A DNA stretch of 64,000 nt, taken from NCBI RefSeq assembly GCF_000006405.1, contig NW_003206626.1:42509-106508 (forward strand), in the 5' to 3' direction. The first letter of the stretch is position 1. Each line of letters begins with the position of its first letter. The notes under the pieces were generated by a model. That model had not been told where the DNA came from and did not search any database. It saw only the letters and a list, made by a program, of their open reading frames with translations. This stretch comes from Perkinsus marinus ATCC 50983 (Eukaryota > Perkinsozoa > Perkinsida > Perkinsidae). Made by a program: the position numbers and the translations under genes. Positions 47,711-58,900 of the stretch are shown one piece after another.

Positions 47711-50249
47711 ATGCTTCCTATCCGGTGCTTGGGTTGGTGGGACTGTTGGTTCCCAACGACGACAGATCCTCGTTGGAATTGCTCTGTCTTGAATGCCTCG
47801 CCTCTCGCCATGGTTAGTGGTAGTAGGACATCTGTGCCTGTTGTTAATATCCCTGCTACACGGTTGCAGTCATAAGTCGAATCGCGAGTCTACCACTGCC
47901 AGCCCTCGGTCTAGTGTTGAGACGTAAGGAGCATAGTAGGGAGGTGTATAACGGGTTCGATCTCTCTCAGGTTCACCACTGAAGAGACCGGGGAGCCTAT
48001 GCGACGTGGTCAGGTGCAGTGGAATGAGGGGCAGAGGAGCACGAATGCGGTCACTATTACTCTCGATCATCGTATGACGGACCGTGGCGGGAGAGGCCGT
48101 ATAGAATCCTAATGGTTTCAGATAGCAAGTACCAAACCATCCACGGTTTTGGAGGGTCCTTCACCCAGGCAGCAGCGTATCTCTATAAAAATCTCGACAG
48201 ATCGACTCAAGAGCAGTTCATGAAACTGTAAGGTTGCTCGGGTTGCTTATACTCATTACTACTATCGGTTTTCAGAGTTTTCTCTCCAGAGGGGTTACAC
48301 TATAGTTTAGGCAGAGTACCCATCAACTCCTGCGACTTCTCTCCTGAAACGTAAGCGAATGAGATTATTAATTCTTGGTTTACTGGTAGCGCAAAATGGG
48401 GGTATGCAAAATGTCAGGTATAATTTTGATAACATTTCCGACGATTTCGACCTGACCGAATTCGACCGAGACCTCAAGATGGACGAGGAACTTGGAATGT
48501 TTGCCATGATCCACGATGCTCAATCACGAACCAAGGACACTGGTGGTCTTCAACTGCTTGGTATGCGGTGTATTGAGCTCAAGGAAGTAATCGACTTTGT
48601 TTTCAGCGAGCCCGTGGTCCCCGCCGTACTGGATGAAGACAGATAATCACGAGATGATAGGCAGCGAAATGCCGTGCTTGAAGGGGGATCAGCGCTACCA
48701 CAGGGCTTGGGCAGAATACCGCTCTCTATGGGTAGTCTCAAGAACATCTCGACGACGATTTCACAGGGCCACTGGTTTCCGCTTAGTTTCAAGGGTATGC
48801 GAAACAAGGTATCAACTTCACCTACCACACTGTTCAGAATGAACCTGCGTGAGTTGGGCATGTTGTGGGCTCATCTGGCTGGATGGCTGCTGTGTTAGGA
48901 ACTATATCAACGTATGGTGGGAACAGTGTTTCTTCGATGCTCAAGGGGAAGCTGACTTCATTGCTAACCACCTGGGGCCTGTAGGATCTTCCACGGTGCC
49001 GCCACGGCATGGCCGATGGTGATTGTAGGTGATGGCGAGAGATGGTCACAACATTAGTCTGCTGTTTTATGACTATAACAAGGGGGGTATGAACGACTGG
49101 GCGAATGTGGTGTTGTCCAACCCGAATGCAACTAAGTAAGGTTTGGTGACTCCACGTGATCACATGTGTCACTACGTGCTGGATAGTCTTATGGCGCATT
49201 CCGCATGCCACGCTTTATTCAATTGTCTTGAATCAGATACATTTCTGGTATAGCTCTACACTGGTATGATGGTTACTACTTTGATAATCTGCGTACCTTC
49301 CAGGAGAAGTACGGGTCTCAGTACTACCAGCTGGCGACCGAAGGATGTGAGCCAACAGGCGCATCATCCCAAGTCTTGATGCCGACTGGTGTTCTTTGTA
49401 GGTAGCTGTGATGGGATTCTGGATCAGGAGTACGATACCGAATGGAAGAGGGCGATGAGATATGTAGGGTGCCTGCCGATCCTGACGTATTCAATCACAT
49501 ACGGTCACATTGTAAGAGACATGATATTAGAAACATGTGAGACGCAGTTGCAGCAGTGTTAGTGGCGTGAAGTTAGCTTGACCAAAGGGCGACTGTGGCA
49601 GTCGATTTGGCCTGTTGTCATTGTATTCAGGTTGAAGACATTCTGGGGGACCTGAACGCTGGGGTGGTGGGCTGGATGGACTGGTCCATACTTCTTAATA
49701 TTGTTGAGAACGTGGGTAGTGCTGTCGTGTTACATGGACAGTCATTTGTTGTAGGGCGCTGGCGGACCGAACCATTCAAGGTTGAAAAATTGGTGCTACA
49801 CCCACATTCACGTCACCAACAGCAGTGATCTACTTGTGAGTTAGCAGTACCAGTCTCAACGACTAAGATGTGTAGTTATTGATCATCGCGTTAGGTCTAT
49901 CGGTCGTATTACACCTTCTCTCATATATCGCGGTTTGTGGTCCCTGGCTCGCGGCGGATCGGAATAACAATGGGCAGCAGCGGGGATGGTCTGGTGTGTT
50001 CGGCTTTCGTCACTCCAGATGAGTCCAATATCGTACTCGTGGTGAGTGTTCTGCCCACTGGGGTTGGCAACTGGGATCTGTCGTCGAATATGCGGCCATA
50101 GTCGACCCTTCCACCCTCAGGCGATGAACTATAAAATCAACCAAAAGACGCCGGAAAGGCAACTCGATATCAGCCTGGCAGGCAGCAGCGACTCGTTGTA
50201 CATTAATATTCCTTCATCGAGCGTCGTAACGGCGATGATTCCCATTTGA
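47711..50249 (+). CDS. GBA1: Glycoside hydrolase family 30, glucosylceramidase-like
   Basis: Exons read FTTEETGEPMRRGQVQWNEG, AVTITLDHH|SKYQTIHG, FGGSFTQAAAYLYKNLDRS, FSPEGLHYSLGRVPINSCDF, SGIALHWYDGYYFDNLRTFQ, YYQLATEGCEPTG (the nucleophile Glu lies in the ATEGC motif), EDILGDLNAGVVGWMDWSIL and a beta-domain FVVPGSRRIGITMGSSGDGL ending SSSVVTAMIPI. All are placed as in human acid beta-glucosidase, which cleaves glucose from glucosylceramide in lysosomes. The acid/base Glu region (after about 48900) is not resolved. The start is uncertain: the first ATG after the FOP stop is at 47711, with Trp/Cys-rich sequence, and the early exons are tentative. The intron at 47924-47970 has a T-arm-like motif. 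Confidence 0.85.
47924..47970 (+). other. 47-nt GH30 intron with partial B-box-like motif
   Basis: The intron ends in ACGGGTTCGATCTCTCTCAG, so a T-arm-like GGGTTCGATC directly precedes the acceptor. The last two B-box bases do not match the consensus. It is on the same strand as the gene. Confidence 0.35.
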
Positions 50250-52313
50250 GTCTTACTCGGCTCTTCAATGATCGACCCTTTCATTTCCCAAAGTTCATCA
50301 CTGCCAGCTCTGGATTTACCAGCAATCGTGAGGGCTTGAGTTCAACTCGGAGTTATGTTGTACATGGCGCATGAAACCGACCTATTCTGAGTGAATTACG
50401 GATGGAGGAAGTGGTCGGGGATATCGCCTGCCGACTACGTATGTGGGCAATAGTCAACCCCGACACTGCGTCAATCGTCTCTTCCCCTCCTAGTCTGACA
50501 CTGTATAACGCGGTAGAAACTCCGCTCTCGTCGTATTATTTGACGTGGAGACTACACGTATATTCATCTGTTCGTGGATCATGTGCGGCCGGATCGATCC
50601 GTGTGCCTTAAACGACACTGCTTCAGTCCGACGAGACTGAGTCCGCTCATATTTTGCGCTTTTGAGGGAGACAATTAACTGCCTGCCAACATAACTAGTT
50701 ATGATGGCTTGTGCTGCTCACGATCAACATAATTTCTCTGAATGAAGCTGGCATAGCGTAGAGTGGTGCAAAAACTGATGTGTGGTACTCTACGTTACGT
50801 AGTCCGTTAGATTTGGTTAACGGCCATCGATCCTAACTGTTATTGTGATGGTCAATGACACTTTTGTTCTTTTCCCTATTGCCGGTGAGCCCCTCGATTC
50901 CAATTGCCGACTCGGCAATGCCGAGCCTTTTCCGCGTGATGACGAGTCGACTTGACGAGTTTTAGTTTGCACTGCAGAGAACAGCGGGAATTATATCGCT
51001 GGTGCTACAGGCTCCCCGTAGTACAAGTCGCGATATGTGACGGCACTGTTCATCATCGTCTATCTGACACAATCAGTCGGACCATTGCGTGACGATCGAA
51101 CTGCGCACACGAACATGATGCCAGATGTGGACGTAGATGATTGTAGTGATCGAAACGTCGATTAGTACTTCAATTAATCGATGTTTAACTAGTAATAATC
51201 CGATACCCCAAGCAGCTCAATACAGTACAGAGTTTATTCCCAGCCGGGAGAACATGCTTACGATAGCGACAGATAGGTACCGGAACCGGCGCATGTCTCG
51301 ACTAACAATGAGTACACAAGTCTAGCTACTATCTCGCTAACGCACTACGGGTATCCGCGGGCTGTACGCATGAGGAGAGCGAGTCCCACGCACTACGCGC
51401 ACGACGCCTTCAACGTCACTTCTGACGTGGATCATCGTCGTCTTCAGCATTTTAAGGTATGTCAATAGCACTGATTAGCACCACATGTGCCGGCTGTAAA
51501 GGCGTGTAAAGGCTGTGAATATACAATTTACTTCCCGAGCTTCTGGAATATGTGCACGATCTCAGCTGTTCAGTGCGATTATGTTTGCCAACTTTTCTGC
51601 CCTCATCTCGATTGAATGCGATGGTGGCTGATCGGAACAGTGCCCTTGAATACGTCATCATCGTAGACCGTATTTCCAATCTAGCTCCAGGGGTTGTACT
51701 ATCTCCCTTTACCGCTATATGCAGAGTGTTCGTCATGGGTTCCACAGATCAACAACTCAGTTTTGATTCTCCAGCACTCATCGTTAACCTTACGAAGGCC
51801 TCTGGATTCTCACGGGACCAAACATGAGCAACACTCACTCTGCACTCAATACACAGCCAACTTTCAGGCTAGTGGTGGCGATCAGCTCTATTATTTCAAT
51901 TATGTCAGAACTTAATCTTTGGTCATCTTCTCCCCCTTCTCTTGGGGTGTCTTAGATCTATCAATCTTCAGTATCATTGATTAACGTTCGAGTACATGAT
52001 GCGCATCCGTTTTGGTCCTCTTGAACGGGTCTGTGTCGGTGTACTCTTTGAGGTTTACTAATGTCGCCGGAATATTTTTGCGCTTGATGATACGTTTATT
52101 ATGACTTCGAATACAGCGACGTACCGCGTTAATCAATTCGCATTACTCGCAAAATGGATATACTGTTACAGTGTCTTCGTTCACTGGCTGATCGTTCCTA
52201 ATGCATGGCTGATTTTACACGAAAGTTCCACCTAGAACAGCGACTTAGAATCAGCGTGCGCCCACACAACGATCTACTGACGATTGTCCTTATACCAAAC
52301 CAACACTTCCACC
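50250..52313. other. Intergenic stretch between convergent genes, no supported gene
   Basis: This is where the same-strand plus run ends and the minus run begins. A plus frame at about 51621-51827 reads RISNLAPGVVLSPFTAICRV and could be an exon, but I recognise no family and cannot build a gene around it. No tandem repeats or element copies are evident. Confidence 0.45.
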
Positions 52314-55116
52314 TTAAGAAAGTCTCTGACGGCTCAGCATTCTTTGCTCGATGTAAAACTTGAGTCGAGCTTCAGCCTCGTCGATCTGATTCAACGGCGT
52401 GCGAATCTTGTGAATCTTCCGCCTTCGAGCAATTGTCGATCTCAGCTTGGTAGAAGCCATCCTCATAGCAGCTCGCATGTTCCCTCGGATGGTGGACTTC
52501 TCATTCAATGTTCGACTCATGAGTGTCGTAGTCATACGATGTCCAAGGGATCGCTTGAGAGAACGCTCTACCCACGATGTCACCGACTTGGTCGCATCCC
52601 CAGCCCGACAAGAGGCACCGGAAGACTCAGGACGGCAAGAAAAGTTCAACCAGCGACCGTTGGGACTGACGATGAAGCCTGCCCATTGAACGTCGCCACC
52701 GCTACCAGTCGAGGCCGTCTTATGTGCAGTAGACCAACTGAAAATCGACAACGACTCAATGAGAAAACACGTGAGAACTCCGCAGCAACAGCGAGGAATC
52801 GGTTGGATTTCTCTTACGTGCATTTCACAACTTCTAGTGATTTCGACACCTGCTCTTCCATACCAACCAGCAAGCCGTCATCCACTAGCCTTGCGGTGAA
52901 CAGCGGGGCGTCTGCGAGAGGGTCCGTTGTCCCGAGGGCCAACGAGCAAAGAACTGGCGAGAGAGTTCCTCCTTGTATCAGCCCCTTCATATCGAAAGTG
53001 TACCGTCCGTGTGGTAGAACTAGTTCAACGTTATTCAAGATTCTCTTCACGCGTTCCATAGTCGCGGATTTAAGTGCCACCTTGGTGAGAGTGTTTGGTA
53101 GGAGTATAGAGACTCTGAGAAGCTGGTTGATTGGGAGACCGACTTCCTGTGTCACGGCATGCCCTCTGTAAAACTTGAGGACTTTGAGTGATTCGACTGG
53201 CCTCTCTAAACGACGGAGAGCTGCCACCACATCCTCGTGCTTGATGTTCTCATAACAGTTCTTGAGATCGTAGATGCCGACTTTAAGGTCCTCGTTGGGG
53301 AATTTGCGGACGAACTCTTCGAGCTCTCCTGTACGCTGATCACGATCGAGCACCGAGCGACCAAGGAGGCCAGAGAATTTAATTGGTCGTATGAGTTCAC
53401 GATGACAGACTCGACCGGACGACTGATAGCACTTCGGCGGTTGCGCTATCGGCCGCATACCGCCTTTGGTCTTCGGAATCCAGCGGACCCGGCATGAGTT
53501 CGCATTCCGATATCTCTTTCGAATGCTCCGCCTCACAGGAGGAGCTTCTGCTGTCCTATCCTTCACCGACATCAAGGCCAGGCCATAACCACTGAAAGCC
53601 GCGGTCTGTACGGCAAGACCCTCGGTCAGCGATTCTGAGCCACTACTCGACCCATCAGACATCGAGCTTGCAGGTGACTTCAGCCATTGGGAGACTTTCT
53701 CCGGTGATGATGTAACCCGATGCTCATCTCCAACTCGTTGGAGACCAACATGAGCGACATACCCTCTGGCCGCTCTGGCACATAGCGCACTCCAGTCCGG
53801 CTTGTAAAAGTAGTGCAGTCTACCCGTAACTCTCTTGTCCTGGACTTCCGTCACATAGAAACACATACGTGTGATGGGCAGGAGAACATCATCAAAGATG
53901 AACCAGACCACTTCGGCCAAATACAGTTGGGCTGTCTTCTGGGAGACACTCCTGAATGCTCTTGTTCGCATACCAGAAGTAAGACTTCGCAGCCCAATGG
54001 TCTCACCTGCTCGAAGGGAATAACACTTCCTCACATTTCGGAGTACAATCTTGCGGTTCTTGCCGCAACCAAGAAGCCCCTCAGGCATCATCTCCGCTAG
54101 AATCTGTACAGCCACACGACAAGCTTCGTGGGGCTCCACTTGGTATTCCTCGATGGGCTTCAGCTGCTGGAAGACGTAGGCATCCCTCAGTCCCTTCAAA
54201 CGCCCATCGCTCTGCCAGTGGCCCAGTAGCTCTAATGCACGGTTCCTCAACCCACTGCTCAAGGTTGACAGAAACTGCGTCAAGGCACCGAGAGGAAGGT
54301 CGGTGAAATCTTCCCTGTTTGTGAGCTGCTGTGGGAAGATCTTCAAAGGGTCGCGCTCTCCTAAGCGTGAAGTATACCCTTGGGCTCCTGACGAGTCCAA
54401 GTTCCCTCGATTCAATCGCAGACGCTTAGCCGGAGGCATCTTATTGCCCCGCTGGAAGACTTCTGAACTGTACAGCACAGCACTCCATTGGAGAGTCCTA
54501 TCTGGCTTGGGAGCGTTGAACTCATTTGGTGGAGGCGGAGAGGCCGTACGCTTGACTGGAGGCGGTAGGGTCTTAAGATTACCAAAGATAGCTACTAGGT
54601 TTGAGGATTCTGGATCAGACTGTACGAGTATAAAGCAAGCATTAGCACCGCCGATGAAGTCGAAGGCGAGGTCGCTACCAAAAGCCTGGGTCATAAACCG
54701 ACACGTGAGCATCGCAGTGCCCCGCCACGCCTCCCTGGTCGGAGTCACACCAACTTGAGTGAGGCGGTTGAATAGTCCACCGGCATCATGAGGGACTCCT
54801 GACGCTTCCATCAGAGTCTCCCAGTCGACTGTTATCGGTCGTCGTGGGAAGAGAATGATTTGTCCTAGGTAAACGACACACGTAACCAAGAATATCAAGT
54901 GAGACAACACTCACCAAGGACAGTAAGAAGATGCTTATTGTTAGGCAATGGCTTCATGGAGATCGCACAGAGTCTGGATAAAAGAGCTGCTGCAGTGAGC
55001 GGCTGTTCTGTAGTGGAAGTAGACATGAGTCTACATGCTTCGTTGAGTTGATTATACGTCACCATATCTTGAAAGGGAGGACTCAAAACGAAGGAGGAGT
55101 ACGAGATTCCACACAT
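52314..55116 (-). CDS. TERT: Telomerase reverse transcriptase catalytic subunit
   Basis: A 5' exon (55116 to about 54913) joins in frame to a 2.1-kb exon and then a 3' exon. In the RNA-binding domain, RKCYSLRAGETIGLRSLTSG and AEVVWFIFDDVLLPITRM lead to the T motif CFYVTEV with LHYFYKPDWSAL, which separates TERT from LINE and retroviral RTs. The RT domain has motif 1 VRWIPKTKGGMRPIAQPPK (about 53440-53490), motif A VGIYDLKNCYENI (53244-53281), motif B' GLIQGGTLSPVLCSL, motif C ARLVDDGLLVG (52866-52893), a D-like region and motif E as QWAGFIVS, with Ala where WCG is usual. All three catalytic Asp are present. The C-terminal extension is short and ends RLKFYIEQRMLSRQRLS. It copies an RNA template to extend chromosome ends. 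The long intron-free exon is unusual here. The first Met is uncertain. Confidence 0.92.
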
Positions 55117-55986
55117 CCTGGACAACGTGAGCTCTCGAGGGGGAACGTCTAAATGAAGGTCAGCCGGGATTTTGCAATCATCTTACGGCCCTACAACACG
55201 AGTCTTCTACAGTGCCGCGCTGTCCCCTTAATTGACTCCCAACAAGGCTCACATGTGAAGGCTTTACTCCTAGACCTTGTACACTAACCGGATTGGCTAG
55301 CCTCAACAGAACTAGAGTTTTTATAATAACCATTAAATAGATTAATACAGACATGGATATATAAATATAATATAATACGAGAAAAAGTACAGTCCACACG
55401 ATAGACGCATGCGAATGAGATCGGAAATGTTGAAATTGGGTTTGTTGAAGTACTCACCGGCCGAGGGCATCGGTAATGAAGGACCCGAAAATACTAAAAT
55501 CGGAGGAAAATGTCGGGATCACTTGAGCTGAAATGGACTCTTTCAAATGGTCGTCCTGAGTGGATAGGCAATAACCTGGCTATAATAGTCACCGATACTT
55601 TGTTCGAACCTATGCAAGTTCTATCAAATACACAAATGGCAATTGTGAACTTGATAACCGTACTGAGATAGGAGTACCCTGATGATGATACCAACTCAGT
55701 TATCAGCAATACAGCAATGACTAATACGTAACGTAGCAGGGGCTAGAGAGATAATTCATCTGTACATAGTGACAAGTATTAACGCAGCCATGTCTCATCA
55801 TACTTCTCATCCAGCGCAAATCTGGTGAAGCAGACTCTCATCAGGAATAAGGAGAGACTCCCCCGGCAAGGCAGAAGAGGCTCAATCACCACAATCACGC
55901 TCAAATTCATTCCGACTGCACACTGGTAACTCGAGACCGTTGGTGTTGAGATCAATGCACTTAAAATATTCGTCTGCCGATTAATT
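55117..55986. other. Gap without a supported gene
   Basis: Lies between the TERT 5' end and the SMC2 3' end, both on minus. It is AT-rich around 55310-55380. Short minus frames (55494-55709, 55779-56033) have no features I recognise. Confidence 0.5.
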
Positions 55987-58900
55987 CTAGTCTTGTAGTG
56001 CATCAGCGGCTCGTCGCTTCTTTCCTCTAGCATTCTGACCAGCAGGAGAACTCGAGGTGGATGAGCTGCCGTTATTCTTCAGCTCAGTCCTAGATACTGC
56101 TGAAGTCCCATCAACGAATCGAGTTCCTGAACAATGGCGACGCTACCGTACGTTGAGAAAGTATTCGGAGTACGGAAGAGGACATTGGCGTTATTAAACA
56201 TGCCGTCCTTGAGGCTGACTATGATGAACTGAGCTTGGGGAAAGTACTCCTTGATCATTCGACCAATGTTCGTCGTATGGCTAACATCGAGGGCTGCGTC
56301 TACTTCGTCAAGAATATACCTGCCGAGATCTTCCACAATAACAAAAACAAATTACTTCTACATTGGAGCTGGATTGAACTTGAGCAGAGCAAGCACCAAC
56401 GACAAAGCCAATAGTGACTTCTGACCACCACTCAGCTCAGTTAGTGATTCCTTCCACACTGAGCCGAGTTGGACCTACGAAGACCTGCGATACATGCGAG
56501 CCCTCTAGTCCGCTACTTTCAATTCGAGGCCTTCCAACTGAGTCATTCCCGCTGGTGGAGAAAGCTTAGCATTAACGTTGGGCAAGAGAGAGCGGAAGAT
56601 GCCACCAAACCATTTGTTCACCTAGACTGATGATGATACTGGCCGCTGTCGTCAAGGGGGAATGCCGACTCACCTGCTGCACTGTACGAGTCAATTCCTC
56701 ACTCTTCCGATCATCCAGACTATCTCGGAAACGCTGACAAAAACACCGTCCTGAACAAGTCCGCGGAGTATGCTGTTATCAGTCACCTCAATCTCGCGCT
56801 TTTCAGCCAGAGTCGTCTCCTTATCTGCTATAAGCTTCTGTGCAGCAACTTTAGATTGCTCATATTGCATGCCTGAGGACAGCTCAGCCCAGGATACTGA
56901 TCATTGACGGCTCAACTCACCTGCTTTCTTGTTGAGGTCTCGGCCGGCCTCCTTCTGGTCCTTCTCGTACTTCGCTAATCTGATACAAAAATGGGGAAAA
57001 CTCTCAAGGGTGACTAACCCTACTGTTTTTGACTCTGCCGCAAGTCCAGCTCGGATGCGTCGAAATCCCATTCTGAACCATCGACTCCAAATCCCGCTTT
57101 CTCACGACTAATCCATGGCCGATCGCTCTCCAGCTTATCAAGCTGAGAACCGAGAGGTACAAACAAGCATATACCTTTGATAGTCATGACTCACTCGATC
57201 GCCCGTCGCGTTGAGTACAGCTTGCAGTTCTGACAAGCTCTTCGTCTGCCTCTTCACCTACAGTACAACCCATGAAGCGACGCAGGGTCAAGTGAATGTC
57301 ACACAAGACAAACAGCCATCAGCAATACAATGAATGGAAACCTACTTCCGATTCGGCAGCTGCTTTAGACTCCTTCAACTCCACCAACTTGGCCTCTAAT
57401 GCGTCAATATCATCTTGCACTGTCTGCAGCAAATCAACGTCGATATCGCACGGAAGGAGCTTAGACATACTTGTCGACTTTGGTTCATGCCCGCCAACTT
57501 GTCCTCTATTGCTTGGTGTTTCTCCTTACTACGTTCATGAGCCGCCTAAGACATATAGTGTATCTCATCTACAACAGTGCTCAACGAGCTCACCTGTAGA
57601 CCTTCCAGCTCGCCCCGCAACTCTTCCAAGGCCTGGCCCGAGATGCTAGCCTCTAGCGCTTCTACATCCTAACATATGTTACATCAGCAATCCCAACAGT
57701 TCAACGAATCGGCCAGTGGAAAACTCAGCAAATCAAGAAACTCGTTGAGAGAAGGGCACAGAAACGTCTTCCATGGTAGCTACGCCTCAGTAGAGGCACC
57801 GAGCATCATCGAGTGGCTGACCTCTTGGATTTCAGCTTCGGAAAAGTCTCATGTCAAATGCGTTTCAGAAAGGGTGGAATATTAACGTTGATGGCTACCC
57901 GCTCAATGGACTCCTTCTCCATCTCCATATCGCCAACCTTGGCAGCTTGCGCCTCCTGTTGCCCTCGAAGGCTGCTCTCCTCAGCTTTCACTCGCTCTAT
58001 TTCCTCCTTCAATTTCTGACACCAGACAATCTACGATCTACCGATGGAAACACGACTGCCTCATGCAAAACCATGTCACATACGACCAACTCGAGGGAGC
58101 AAGGGAGCGGACAAACCGGGGAACAATTTCACAGCGATGACTGTCAATACGTCTGAATACTTACCCTTATTTGTTCTTCTTGATTTCCTCCAAGGCTAGC
58201 TACCTCCTCTTGCAGGCGGCCCACCTCAGCTGCCAACCGGTCTTTCTCCACCTACCACACCAATCTTAACTAGCTCATATAGTGCGAGTCACATTAGAAA
58301 TCGGAAATCGGTGTTGGAATATTTTTTCGCTTTTCAGCTAAGCTTGAGTGCTTTCCCACTGATTATAGTATTCGAGTAGAAATGTACAAAAACCCATAAG
58401 AATTTCCCGAAATTTCCTGAGAATGTTCGTATTGTCACCAACACATGTAGTTGACCATGTGCATATTTCCCCAAACTGTCGGCAATTCCCCTAATCGCAA
58501 CAACCGATTCATCCCTCAAGAATTTATGCAGTTCTGATCGCTATCATCCCTACCTCCAACTCTTCTATAGATTTCTCATGCTCCTCAATCTGAACACTGA
58601 GCTCCTCTATCTCTTGATGCAACGTATGGTAAGGATGACCTGATGCGGCTCACGCGGCACAAAGTAGAAAGATACACTTACTTGTGATTCTGCAGCTAAC
58701 ACTGCCCAACTGAGAATCCAAATCTCGCTGCTCTCGGTCAATGTTCTCCCATGCCTACTACGAAACCACTACGAGGATTCCGAGGAGCCGGTCAGCGACC
58801 ACTCACCCCCTTAGACTTCTGATGCCTGCTAATCTCCACATTTAGCTGCTCTATATCGCCATTCAGCTGCCTCTCCTCCCTGCACCGAGCAAAGTGCTCC

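Noticed and set aside
51552-51827. Plus-strand frame with a plausible-looking sequence
   Set aside because: No family recognised, no splice partners found, and the minus strand is open as well; left as unassigned.
52284-53171. 295-codon plus-strand open frame
   Set aside because: Lies antisense across the TERT 3' part, where the minus strand carries RT motifs B' and C.
52314-55116. Reverse transcriptase of a retroelement
   Set aside because: The T motif (FYVTE and FYKPDW), the TERT-type motif 1 and the absence of endonuclease, RNase H or repeats identify a host telomerase gene.
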